DNA of 5,625 nucleotides. Origin: an uncultured Azospirillum sp. (GTDB lineage: Bacteria; Pseudomonadota; Alphaproteobacteria; RF32; CAG-239). The notes beneath the pieces were generated by a model. It had not been told where the DNA came from. It saw only the letters and a program-made list of their open reading frames with translations, and searched no databases. A program made the translations under genes and the position numbers. The stretch spans positions 1-5,625 of the forward strand of contig CANDEX010000089.1 of NCBI GenBank assembly GCA_947383875.1, read 5' to 3'. Positions 1 through 5,550 of the stretch are shown in pieces. Numbering within the stretch: the stretch's first letter is position 1; every line of letters starts with the position of its first letter.

Positions 1-28
1 ATCATACCCGCCATACTTTGTCAATCAA
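1..28 (-). promoter_or_regulatory. Possible sigma70-type promoter reading leftward out of the window
   Basis: On the minus strand, TTGATT (23-28) and TATGAT (1-6) are separated by 16 bp, matching the -35 and -10 consensus at 4/6 and 5/6 positions. The gene it would serve lies outside the window, so the call rests on sequence match alone. In AT-rich DNA such matches arise by chance. TTGACA also occurs inside the same stretch, but only 12 bp from the -10 box, which is too close to be used. Confidence 0.27.
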
Positions 29-142
29 CACTGGGCAGTGCTTTTATTTTTGGCTAAACGCTATAGATAGATTTGAGCTAAACTATTGTTATCATTAAAC
101 GCCTGTGACGACGAAAAACAACCTAACCCTAAGACAACAAAC
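1..142. other. Left-edge region without a complete gene
   Basis: No complete gene is visible here. All three plus-strand frames are open from the left edge but close quickly, at stops 55-57, 68-70 and 96-98. The C-terminal tail of a rightward gene is therefore possible but cannot be assigned to a frame. A convergent rightward gene would fit the bidirectional terminator that follows at 143-176. On the minus strand there is a possible promoter at 1-28, listed separately. I see no tRNA, repeat array or insertion-sequence end in this stretch. Confidence 0.4.
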
Positions 143-176
143 AAAAAAACGGAAGTGGTTACCACTCCCGTTTTTT
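143..176 (-). terminator. Bidirectional intrinsic terminator downstream of rpoH
   Basis: A near-perfect hairpin lies 15 bp past the rpoH stop. AAAAAACGG (144-152) pairs with CCGTTTTTT (168-176) and AGTGG (154-158) pairs with CCACT (162-166). There is one A/C mismatch (153/167) and a TTA loop (159-161). Read leftward, the transcript ends in a GC stem followed by a run of seven U (149 down to 143), a classical Rho-independent terminator for rpoH. Read rightward it also ends in six U, so it could stop transcription arriving from the left edge. Confidence 0.88.
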
Positions 177-191
177 CAATTTCTCAAAAAC

Positions 192-1064
192 CTACATCAC
201 ACAAATTGCTTTTTGAATTTTTTTGATAGAATTAAGCTCAATCTGGCGCACACGTTCTTTTGAAATTTCATAAGTTTTGCTGAGGTCATCTAAGGTAACT
301 GATTTGTCTGTCAAACGGCGTTTAAACAAAATATCTTTTTCACGCGGATTCAAACATCCCAAAGCCTGATTAAACAACCGTTTACGATAAGCCATCGTTT
401 CGCTGTAAGCCAGTCTTTCTTCCTGATTCGGCTTATTATCGGAAATAAAGTCAATCCACTCACTGCCATTATCTGACGATGCATCAATCACCGTATTCAG
501 AGAACCGTCATGCGCTTTCAAACGCATATTCATATCAGTAACATCCTGAACACTGACATCCAAACTAGCCGCAATACCGCCCAAAACTTCTTGAGACAAA
601 TCACGATCATCCATCAGATTAAGCTGATTTTTAATCTTGCGAAGATTAAAAAACAATTTTTTCTGCGCTGCGGTTGTCCCGATTTTAACCAAAGACCAAG
701 AATTAAGAATATACTTCTGAACAGAAGCCTTAATCCACCACAGGGCATACGTCGAAAAGCGAAAGCCTTTTTCAGGTTCAAACTTATTAATAGCATACAG
801 CAGCCCGATATTACCTTCAGAAATCATTTCGCTGACCGGCAAACCATAGCCCTTGTATTTGGAAACGACCTTCACCACCAAACGCAAATGCGAATTAACC
901 AGCTGCTGCGCAATCTTCGGATCACGCGTAGCCTTATACTTAACGGCTAAGTCGTACTCGTTTTCAGGGGTTAGGATAGGAAATTTTCTAATACTCTGTA
1001 AATATCTCGCGAGATTAATCTCTGGAGAAAAGTCAAGTCCATTCAGAGTGAAGTCTTTTTGCAT
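192..1064 (-). CDS. rpoH: RNA polymerase heat-shock sigma factor (sigma-32, RpoH)
   Basis: This 290-aa protein directs RNA polymerase to heat-shock and protein-quality-control promoters. Region 2.1-2.2 is around residues 55-95 (SEGNIGLLYAINKF at 82-95) and region 2.3-2.4 around 100-128 (GFRFSTYALWWIKASVQKYI). The RpoH box that separates this family from other group-3 sigmas is seen as QKKLFFNLR at 134-142. Region 4.2, a helix-turn-helix, is at 256-283 and contains SKERVRQIE. Length is normal for the family (about 280-300 aa). The ATG start is well supported by GGGAGGA five bases upstream (1070-1076). The gene lies downstream of rluD on the same strand and ends 15 bp before a strong terminator. 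RpoH in other bacteria is controlled by DnaK, FtsH and mRNA structure. I see no obvious thermometer hairpin masking this start. The identification is very secure. Confidence 0.97.
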   Translation of the reverse strand: MQKDFTLNGLDFSPEINLARYLQSIRKFPILTPENEYDLAVKYKATRDPKIAQQLVNSHLRLVVKVVSKYKGYGLPVSEMISEGNIGLLYAINKFEPEKGFRFSTYALWWIKASVQKYILNSWSLVKIGTTAAQKKLFFNLRKIKNQLNLMDDRDLSQEVLGGIAASLDVSVQDVTDMNMRLKAHDGSLNTVIDASSDNGSEWIDFISDNKPNQEERLAYSETMAYRKRLFNQALGCLNPREKDILFKRRLTDKSVTLDDLSKTYEISKERVRQIELNSIKKIQKAICVM

Positions 1065-1069
1065 GGTAG

Positions 1070-1076
1070 TCCTCCC
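1070..1076 (-). promoter_or_regulatory. Strong Shine-Dalgarno of rpoH
   Basis: On the minus strand GGGAGGA ends five bases before the rpoH ATG (1062-1064). It is the strongest ribosome binding site in the window and fixes the start. By contrast, rluD has no recognisable Shine-Dalgarno. If both genes share a transcript, rpoH would be translated much more efficiently. Confidence 0.8.
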
Positions 1077-1114
1077 TCAATTTAATTGACCGTATCACAA
1101 TATTAGGATTTAAA

Positions 1115-1142
1115 GTTATACACAACCTATACTTTAGTTCTA
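1115..1142 (-). promoter_or_regulatory. Candidate promoter for rpoH in the rluD-rpoH spacer
   Basis: In the 99-bp spacer between rluD and rpoH, the minus strand carries TAGAAC (1137-1142) and TATAAC (1115-1120) 16 bp apart, matching consensus at 3/6 and 5/6. Transcription would begin near 1108 and give a leader of about 44 nt. The spacer is extremely AT-rich, so chance matches are likely. I looked for a heat-shock-type promoter (CTTGAA with CCCCAT-like -10) that would allow autoregulation and found no convincing one. Confidence 0.3.
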
Positions 1143-1163
1143 TTTTTTTATTTTAATTTTAAA

Positions 1164-2144
1164 TCACAAAAAGCCTAAATTAGCACACAAGTCTTTGAAA
1201 TCACTAGGATATTCGCTCTCAAACTGCAAAAATGTCTTCTGCCTAGGATGAATAAACCCTAAACTCTTGGCATGCAAAGCCTGCCGCGGAAAATGCACAA
1301 TATAATCTTTCAAACCGGAATCGATTCCCGACAAACATGACTTGCGATTCTTTTCATATAATTGATCACCAATCAAATGACAACCAATGTGCGACATATG
1401 AACTCTTATCTGATGTGTCCGCCCGGTTTCCAAATGACATTGCACCAAAGCCGCAGCCATACCGCAAGCTTTAAGCGTTTTATAATTAGTCGCGGCAGTC
1501 TTACCACCGACCTCAACAACCGCCATTTTTTTCCTGTCAAAACGACTGCGACCTATATTTCCCTCGATTCGTCCTGTCAATGGAGACGGCACGCCATAAA
1601 CCACAGCATGATAAGTTCGCTCAATGGAGTGCTCGGCAAATTGTTCCGCCAACCCACGATGAGTTAAATCATTTTTGGCAACGACCAACAGGCCGCTGGT
1701 ATCTTTATCAATACGATGAACGATTCCCGGACGTTTCACGCCGCCAATTCCTGACAGATTATCCCGACAATGATATAACAAAGCATTCACCAGCGTCCCG
1801 TGATATGCTCCCGGTGCCGGATGAACCGTCATTCCGGCAGGCTTATTTACCACAATCAAATCATCATCTTCATAAACCACCTTCAAAGGAATATTCTCTG
1901 GCTGAGGTTCTGCCTCTTCAGCCGGTGGAATCTCCACGGTATAGCTATCTCCCGCCCGAACTTTAAATGAATTATCTACAAGAATATCATCATCGCAGCT
2001 GACCATCCCCTGTTCTATCAATCGCTGAACCTGAGAGCGCGAAACATCGGGCAAAATTTGTGCCAAAAACTTATCCAGCCGCAATCCTTTATGCTCCGCA
2101 CGGGCTTCCGGGGTAATTATGATATTACTGTCAACTTGCATCAT
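1164..2144 (-). CDS. rluD: Ribosomal large subunit pseudouridine synthase, RluA family, RluD-like
   Basis: This 326-aa enzyme isomerises uridine to pseudouridine in 23S rRNA. E. coli RluD acts on U1911, U1915 and U1917 of helix 69, but the target here is inferred. An S4 RNA-binding domain spans about residues 20-70 (LRLDKFLAQ, then SRSQVQRLIEQGMVS). The catalytic domain follows at about 85-310. The active-site motif HRIDKDTSGLLVVAK is at 143-157 with catalytic Asp146. The uridine-binding LETGRTHQIRVHM is at 238-250, and RQALHAKSLGFIHP at 287-300 is the usual C-terminal motif. S4 plus catalytic domain at this length fits RluC/RluD, and linkage to rpoH favours the RluD-like member. The start is ambiguous: two adjacent ATG codons (2142-2144 and 2139-2141) and no Shine-Dalgarno. 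The TGA stop precedes rpoH by 99 bp with no visible terminator between them, so rluD transcription probably continues into rpoH. Confidence 0.95.
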   Translation of the reverse strand: MMQVDSNIIITPEARAEHKGLRLDKFLAQILPDVSRSQVQRLIEQGMVSCDDDILVDNSFKVRAGDSYTVEIPPAEEAEPQPENIPLKVVYEDDDLIVVNKPAGMTVHPAPGAYHGTLVNALLYHCRDNLSGIGGVKRPGIVHRIDKDTSGLLVVAKNDLTHRGLAEQFAEHSIERTYHAVVYGVPSPLTGRIEGNIGRSRFDRKKMAVVEVGGKTAATNYKTLKACGMAAALVQCHLETGRTHQIRVHMSHIGCHLIGDQLYEKNRKSCLSGIDSGLKDYIVHFPRQALHAKSLGFIHPRQKTFLQFESEYPSDFKDLCANLGFL

Positions 2145-2222
2145 TTTAGAAATAAAATATTTACTCTTATACGATATAATACTGGCTAAAATACAGATAA
2201 TCTGCTAAAATGCAAGGATTAG
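2145..2222. promoter_or_regulatory. Divergent promoter region between rluD and the rightward cluster
   Basis: This 78-bp AT-rich spacer must hold the promoters for leftward rluD and the rightward genes. Rightward, a perfect TATAAT lies at 2175-2180, but no good -35 box stands 16-18 bp upstream. Transcription would start near 2187. Leftward, TATAAG (CTTATA at 2166-2171) is the best -10 for rluD, also with a weak -35. The two -10 boxes nearly abut, so the promoters would compete. Just downstream of the rightward -10 is an 8-bp direct repeat, listed separately. Confidence 0.4.
2185..2211 (+). repeat. GCTAAAAT direct repeat at the rightward transcription start
   Basis: GCTAAAAT occurs at 2185-2192 and again at 2204-2211, a 19-bp period, close to two helical turns. 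The first copy lies where transcription from TATAAT (2175-2180) would begin; the second runs up to the Shine-Dalgarno of the 94-aa gene. CAGATAATCTG, an 11-bp near-palindrome, lies between the copies at 2194-2204. This is a plausible operator or only AT-rich coincidence. Confidence 0.3.
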
Positions 2223-2507
2223 ATGATGGATAAACTCAAATTGGTTAAGACAATCGTTTTTGTGATAACATTTTTGCTTGTCTTCGGTTGTATGCTGTTG
2301 CTTGGAACATTATACAAAAAACTGCATCACCCGACAGCCCCGCAAGAAAACAACATAAATCTGAACGAACCGGCAGGTAGTTCAATCTCACAAATGCAGC
2401 AGCATAACGGTAGTCTATACCTATTGGTTAAAGGCGGAGGTCAATCAGACCGGGTTATTATTTATAATCCGGAAAATCCCCTCCCCATCAGATTAAACAT
2501 TAACTAG
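2223..2507 (+). CDS. Small single-pass membrane protein, DUF6476-like
   Basis: This 94-aa protein has a short basic N-terminus (KLKLVK), one strongly hydrophobic helix at about residues 9-28, then KK and a roughly 60-residue hydrophilic domain that is probably periplasmic. The tail alternates in a beta-strand-like way (SLYLLVKGGGQSDRVIIYN, then PLPIRLNIN). That shape, and its position beside rluD, resemble the small alphaproteobacterial family I know as DUF6476. The match is from memory of pattern and context, not a search. The start is uncertain: ATG at 2223 and at 2226. AAGGA (2214-2218) is 4 bases from the first and 7 from the second, so the second (93 aa) is the better spaced. The stop overlaps the Shine-Dalgarno of the next gene, which implies co-transcription. 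Molecular function is unknown. Confidence 0.75.
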   Translation: MMDKLKLVKTIVFVITFLLVFGCMLLLGTLYKKLHHPTAPQENNINLNEPAGSSISQMQQHNGSLYLLVKGGGQSDRVIIYNPENPLPIRLNIN

Positions 2508-2517
2508 AGGGAAAACG

Positions 2518-3552
2518 ATGAGCGAAAACAAAAAGCCCGCCAAAATGTTTAAGAAAATCAAACACAAAAAACCGGCCCCTAAGCCTGTTAATGTGCCGCC
2601 GTCTATGTCTATGCCAAACAACGACGACATGGATATTGATGCTCTGCTGAATGTTGAACCCGACGTCATACCGGAACCTATTGCCGCTCCGGTACAAACA
2701 CCCTCCCCCACGGAAGACGATGAATTTGAACGTCTTCTAAATGAATTTATAAGTGCCGAACTTGATGACGTCGAAGAAGAAATCGAAAACATCAAAAACG
2801 GTGGAGAACCCAACCCTCAACCCCTAACTTTACCGCTCAGCAACAGCGAAGACCAAAACATCGCTTTGCTTGATGAAACCGAGGCATCACTCTATCGCGC
2901 TTATCAAAATTATTTCTTTGCCATCCGCAACATCGCGGAAACTCAGCGGCTCTCACCCCCGACACCCAACGTTAAAGCTGAGAAGCTTTATCCGCATTAC
3001 AAACCCAAAATCGGGCGCAAAATATCCCAAGATATCTTGCAAGGGTGGGATATTATGCTGCAAGCATTTCCTCAAGAATTAGCCTCACTCAACCCGGGCG
3101 GAACAGATGATGAATTACTTGACTTTGCAGAAAAAACAACTGACGAGAATTTACAACTGGCCGTTATTTCCTATGTGGAAATTCTCATTGAAACCGAAGG
3201 CTGCGAAATTAATTATATGGAGCGGAAATTAAAAGCCGAACGACGCAAATTAGAGCGCAAATTATATGAAGAACATCAAGCGCGTGTTGAACGTTCTCAG
3301 CGTTATATCAATGCCATAAAAAACAAAGAATTCCCGATTAATGCGGAACGCCTTGTTAAAAACTTTTTCAAAACCTCCAACAAAGATGCCGAAGGTGCTT
3401 ATAAAATGCTTACCAATAACCCGGCAACCTTTGCTCCTATTGAAATAAACAAGATTAAACCCCGCCTGTTCGGCCTGATTAAAGTCACCCCACAGGACGG
3501 TATCCGTGTCAATCATGAAATCGGCGAATTCATCAAAAAATTAAAAGCCTGA
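2518..3552 (+). CDS. Hypothetical 344-aa charged, mostly helical cytoplasmic protein
   Basis: I do not recognise this protein. It has no signal peptide or membrane helix. Residues 1-25 are very basic with KKP repeats (KKPAKMFKKIKHKKPAPKP). Residues 35-100 are acidic, proline-rich and probably disordered, and carry two similar motifs (DDMDIDALLN at 36-45 and DDEFERLLNEF at 67-77) that look like short binding helices. From about 110 the chain becomes helical. Residues 229-262 form a highly charged E/R/K helix (ERKLKAERRKLERKLYEEH), a coiled-coil or single-alpha-helix candidate. A compact C-terminal domain follows (about 270-344). The ATG is supported by AGAGGG (2506-2511), six bases upstream and overlapping the previous stop, so translation is probably coupled to the 94-aa gene. 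It is followed by a new promoter rather than a terminator. A scaffold or adaptor role is a guess from composition. That it is a real gene is nearly certain. Confidence 0.9.
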   Translation: MSENKKPAKMFKKIKHKKPAPKPVNVPPSMSMPNNDDMDIDALLNVEPDVIPEPIAAPVQTPSPTEDDEFERLLNEFISAELDDVEEEIENIKNGGEPNPQPLTLPLSNSEDQNIALLDETEASLYRAYQNYFFAIRNIAETQRLSPPTPNVKAEKLYPHYKPKIGRKISQDILQGWDIMLQAFPQELASLNPGGTDDELLDFAEKTTDENLQLAVISYVEILIETEGCEINYMERKLKAERRKLERKLYEEHQARVERSQRYINAIKNKEFPINAERLVKNFFKTSNKDAEGAYKMLTNNPATFAPIEINKIKPRLFGLIKVTPQDGIRVNHEIGEFIKKLKA

Positions 3553-3570
3553 TGAATATTTACAAAAATA

Positions 3571-3599
3571 TAGACAAAACACGTTTTAAATGTTACAAT
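3571..3599 (+). promoter_or_regulatory. sigma70-type promoter for the 451-aa gene
   Basis: TAGACA (3571-3576) and TACAAT (3594-3599) match the -35 and -10 consensus at 5/6 each and have the optimal 17-bp spacer. This is the best promoter in the window. Transcription would start near 3606, giving a leader of about 26 nt with AGGG (3620-3623) eight bases before the ATG at 3632. It lies in a 79-bp gap, the longest between the rightward genes, as expected for an internal or secondary promoter. There is no terminator before it, so readthrough from upstream is also possible. Confidence 0.65.
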
Positions 3600-3631
3600 A
3601 AAGACAATAATAAAAATTTAGGGTAAAGAAC

Positions 3632-4987
3632 ATGGCAAAAACACCAAACACCATCAGCGTCAGCGAAGGCTCTCAAACGAAAACGCAGCCCCAACAGACA
3701 AATACCCCGGTTCAGAACACTGAATCGCAAAAAACCGTTTCTTTGTCTCAAGCCCCTAAAAAAGAGGCTGAAAATTTTCAAGGGATGACCATCTCTCAAA
3801 AGCTTAATTACCTTCACGCTCAAGAGAAACGTCGTATTCTTACCCCTGAAGAACAACAACAAAAAGACCTTTTTGAAAGACAATTAGCCGAAGACGGAAA
3901 AGAAGGCAACGTTACCCCAGAAGACGGCACCAAAATCGGCGAAAAAGAAAGTAATCCAGGTGACATCTTCAAAGAAGAAGACGTCATTACATATATGTAT
4001 AAGGATTGGCTGCTCGGAGGATTGAATTGGCTGTATAAACAATGCTATAAAAAGATTGAACAGGCATATGAAAGAGCTAAAAACCGCCAACGCAGAGCTC
4101 CCAAAGGCCCACAAAAGTATAATACCATCACCACGCGAGATACCATTGACAGCAAAGCCCAAAAACGCAATGAAAGCTCCAAAGCTGCTATAGACAAAAG
4201 CCGTGACAATGTGAAAGATATTTTAACCAATATCGCAGCAGGCAACATTGATGCCTCTAAAGCCAGCGGACTGACCAAAACATTAATGAACGGACTTCCC
4301 GAAGACAAACGCCAAGCGTTTTGTGCATCCGCCATGCAAAAAGTTGAAAATCTGGCAGAAAATATGAAAGCCATTCAATTAACGGCAGGACAACTGGCAC
4401 GCGCTCAAATGGCCCAAGATATCTGTAAGAATCAGGATGTTTTCAAAAACACCAATCCGGCACAATTGTATGAAGCCATCGCCAAACGCAACGCAATTTT
4501 AATTGCCCGTCAAATGGACGAATTACAGCAACGCGGAGGAAACCCCAAGAACTTCTTGCAAGATATGTCCGAGAAAGTTGAAAAGGCAAATAAATTTGCT
4601 GATAAACAGTATAAAAAAAACAAATTTGATGAAGCTGGCAAAAAAGGGAAAGACAACAAAATTCTCCAGGAAATCAATGAACGCTTAGGCATTAAACCTG
4701 AAGAAATCACCAAATCCGATCGCCAACAACCCAAAAGCATGCTGGAACACTTGGTCTCAACCAACAAATTTGAAGATTTGTTGACCAAACAACTTGAAAA
4801 TAACAGACGTCAAACGAATGCTGTTGCCGCACAACGAGAAAATAATAATAATCGCAGACAGAATTTTCAGGCTCGCGTTGCAATGTTACGAGGAAATTCT
4901 TATTCCATGAAACCGGTGCACAGAGAAGTTACTTTCAATCAAGATGCATACCGTTCAGCCCTCGCCGCATCTCAACAAGGGCGTTAA
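3632..4987 (+). CDS. Hypothetical 451-aa basic, glutamine/asparagine-rich helical protein
   Basis: I do not recognise this protein. It has no signal peptide. Residues 1-50 are rich in T, Q, S and N and look disordered. Residues 53-90 form a charged helix (KLNYLHAQEKRRILTPEEQQQ). Residues 111-150 hold an aromatic amphipathic stretch (EEDVITYMYKDWLLGGLNWL) followed by a strongly basic run (AYERAKNRQRRAPKG), which could lie on a membrane surface. Residues 165-330 are predicted to be helical, with few prolines or glycines. Residues 385-411 carry a 16-residue imperfect repeat with NNRRQ at 390-394 and 406-410, the second within an NNNN run encoded by four AAT codons. The C-terminus is basic and polar. 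The start follows AGGG at good spacing and a strong promoter. The membrane-protein gene begins 6 bp after its stop, so the two products are probably partners. Catalytic motifs are absent, so a structural or secreted role is possible but unproven. Confidence 0.9.
   Translation: MAKTPNTISVSEGSQTKTQPQQTNTPVQNTESQKTVSLSQAPKKEAENFQGMTISQKLNYLHAQEKRRILTPEEQQQKDLFERQLAEDGKEGNVTPEDGTKIGEKESNPGDIFKEEDVITYMYKDWLLGGLNWLYKQCYKKIEQAYERAKNRQRRAPKGPQKYNTITTRDTIDSKAQKRNESSKAAIDKSRDNVKDILTNIAAGNIDASKASGLTKTLMNGLPEDKRQAFCASAMQKVENLAENMKAIQLTAGQLARAQMAQDICKNQDVFKNTNPAQLYEAIAKRNAILIARQMDELQQRGGNPKNFLQDMSEKVEKANKFADKQYKKNKFDEAGKKGKDNKILQEINERLGIKPEEITKSDRQQPKSMLEHLVSTNKFEDLLTKQLENNRRQTNAVAAQRENNNNRRQNFQARVAMLRGNSYSMKPVHREVTFNQDAYRSALAASQQGR
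4838..4854 (+). repeat. Short A/AAT-rich tandem repeat coding for Asn run
   Basis: Four consecutive AAT codons follow GAA AAT-type sequence in the 3' part of the 451-aa gene and encode the NNNN of the second NNRRQ copy. At four units it is too short to be called an active phase-variable tract. Unit loss or gain would stay in frame. Confidence 0.45.
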
Positions 4988-4993
4988 ACGGTC

Positions 4994-5494
4994 ATGTTCA
5001 AAAGAATATTAAAATTTATAAAATTTGTGCTGGTCGGTTCTGTTTGGAGCTACCTGTATCTTTATGCCAGCCTTATTTTAACCATCAAAATATGGAATTT
5101 TAATTATCTGTCTCTCAAAAGTTGGCGCATTATCAATTCATTCTGGAATCAAGGCGGCATTATTAAGCAACCGGGAGATTACGGCTTATTTGCCGTACTT
5201 TTGTTGTTAATACCGCTATGGCTGCTTGGTTGGCGTTATTTTTACAAGAAAAACTTCATTGCCCTTTTATTGGCACCGATTGTCTGGTATAATAAACGCA
5301 CAATAGCCAAATACGGCAGCAATTCCTCACGAATTATTTTAAAAAATCTCGGAACCACAGCCAAAATCGACCCCAAGGAATTTATTGAAAAACAGCTTAA
5401 AGATGCCAAATCCGACATTGAAAGCCGCGAAAAAACTTCTGACAGCCTGCGGGAAATGCTTAAAGAAAAAATCAGTTCCGACACTCTTAAATAA
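4994..5494 (+). CDS. Hypothetical 166-aa multi-pass membrane protein with charged cytoplasmic tail
   Basis: I do not recognise the family. A basic N-terminus (MFKRILKFIK) leads into a first membrane helix at about residues 10-32. A polar, aromatic loop of roughly 30 residues follows, then a second helix at about 64-80 ending in GWRYFYKK. A shorter hydrophobic stretch (FIALLLAPIVWYN, 88-100) may be a third, half or interfacial helix. Positive charges flank the N-terminus, 81-86 and 101-106. With two full helices the positive-inside rule puts both termini in the cytoplasm. Residues 127-163 form a highly charged helix (EKQLKDAKSDIESREK) suited to binding a soluble partner. The start lies 6 bp after the 451-aa gene. 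AAGGG (4977-4981) is 12 bases upstream, somewhat far, so translation is probably coupled. No enzymatic residues stand out. It is confidently a real gene; function is unknown. Confidence 0.88.
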   Translation: MFKRILKFIKFVLVGSVWSYLYLYASLILTIKIWNFNYLSLKSWRIINSFWNQGGIIKQPGDYGLFAVLLLLIPLWLLGWRYFYKKNFIALLLAPIVWYNKRTIAKYGSNSSRIILKNLGTTAKIDPKEFIEKQLKDAKSDIESREKTSDSLREMLKEKISSDTLK

Positions 5495-5510
5495 AGAATT
5501 AACCAATCGC

Positions 5511-5520
5511 ATGTTAACAT
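5511..5520. repeat. 10-bp perfect palindrome in the spacer after the 166-aa gene
   Basis: ATGTTAACAT is a perfect palindrome lying between the 166-aa gene and the next one. GCAT/ATGC on its outer flanks (5509-5512 and 5521-5524) extends the symmetry imperfectly. There is no U-run after it, so it is not a terminator. It could be a small operator, or a chance product of AT-rich DNA. Confidence 0.25.
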
Positions 5521-5550
5521 TATGCAATTAATATATGGAGACAATAACCT

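Noticed and set aside
510..950. 146-codon plus-strand open frame opposite rpoH
   Set aside because: It lies entirely inside rpoH on the other strand; the translation is a shadow of the conserved sigma-factor codons.
1065..1163. Heat-shock (sigma-32) promoter or RNA thermometer for rpoH
   Set aside because: No convincing CTTGAA/CCCCAT pair at 13-14 bp, and no stable hairpin covering GGGAGGA can be drawn from the short leader and first codons.
1580..1966. 128-codon plus-strand open frame opposite rluD
   Set aside because: It lies fully antisense to the catalytic core of a conserved enzyme, and its Pro/His/Ser-rich translation looks like an antisense shadow with no ribosome binding site or family resemblance.
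2250..2310. Possible lipoprotein signal in the 94-aa protein (VFGC)
   Set aside because: The -2 residue before Cys is Phe, unusual for a lipobox, and the hydrophobic helix continues well past the Cys, so a membrane anchor fits better.
2493..2813. Serine-rich minus-strand frame opposite the 344-aa gene
   Set aside because: The serine and glycine richness mirrors the acidic/Asn codons of the real gene; no supporting start signal and no promoter.
4045..4374. Minus-strand hydrophobic frames opposite the 451-aa gene
   Set aside because: The apparent hydrophobicity comes from reading Lys/Glu/Gln codons backwards; the plus-strand gene has the promoter, the ribosome binding site and normal protein composition.
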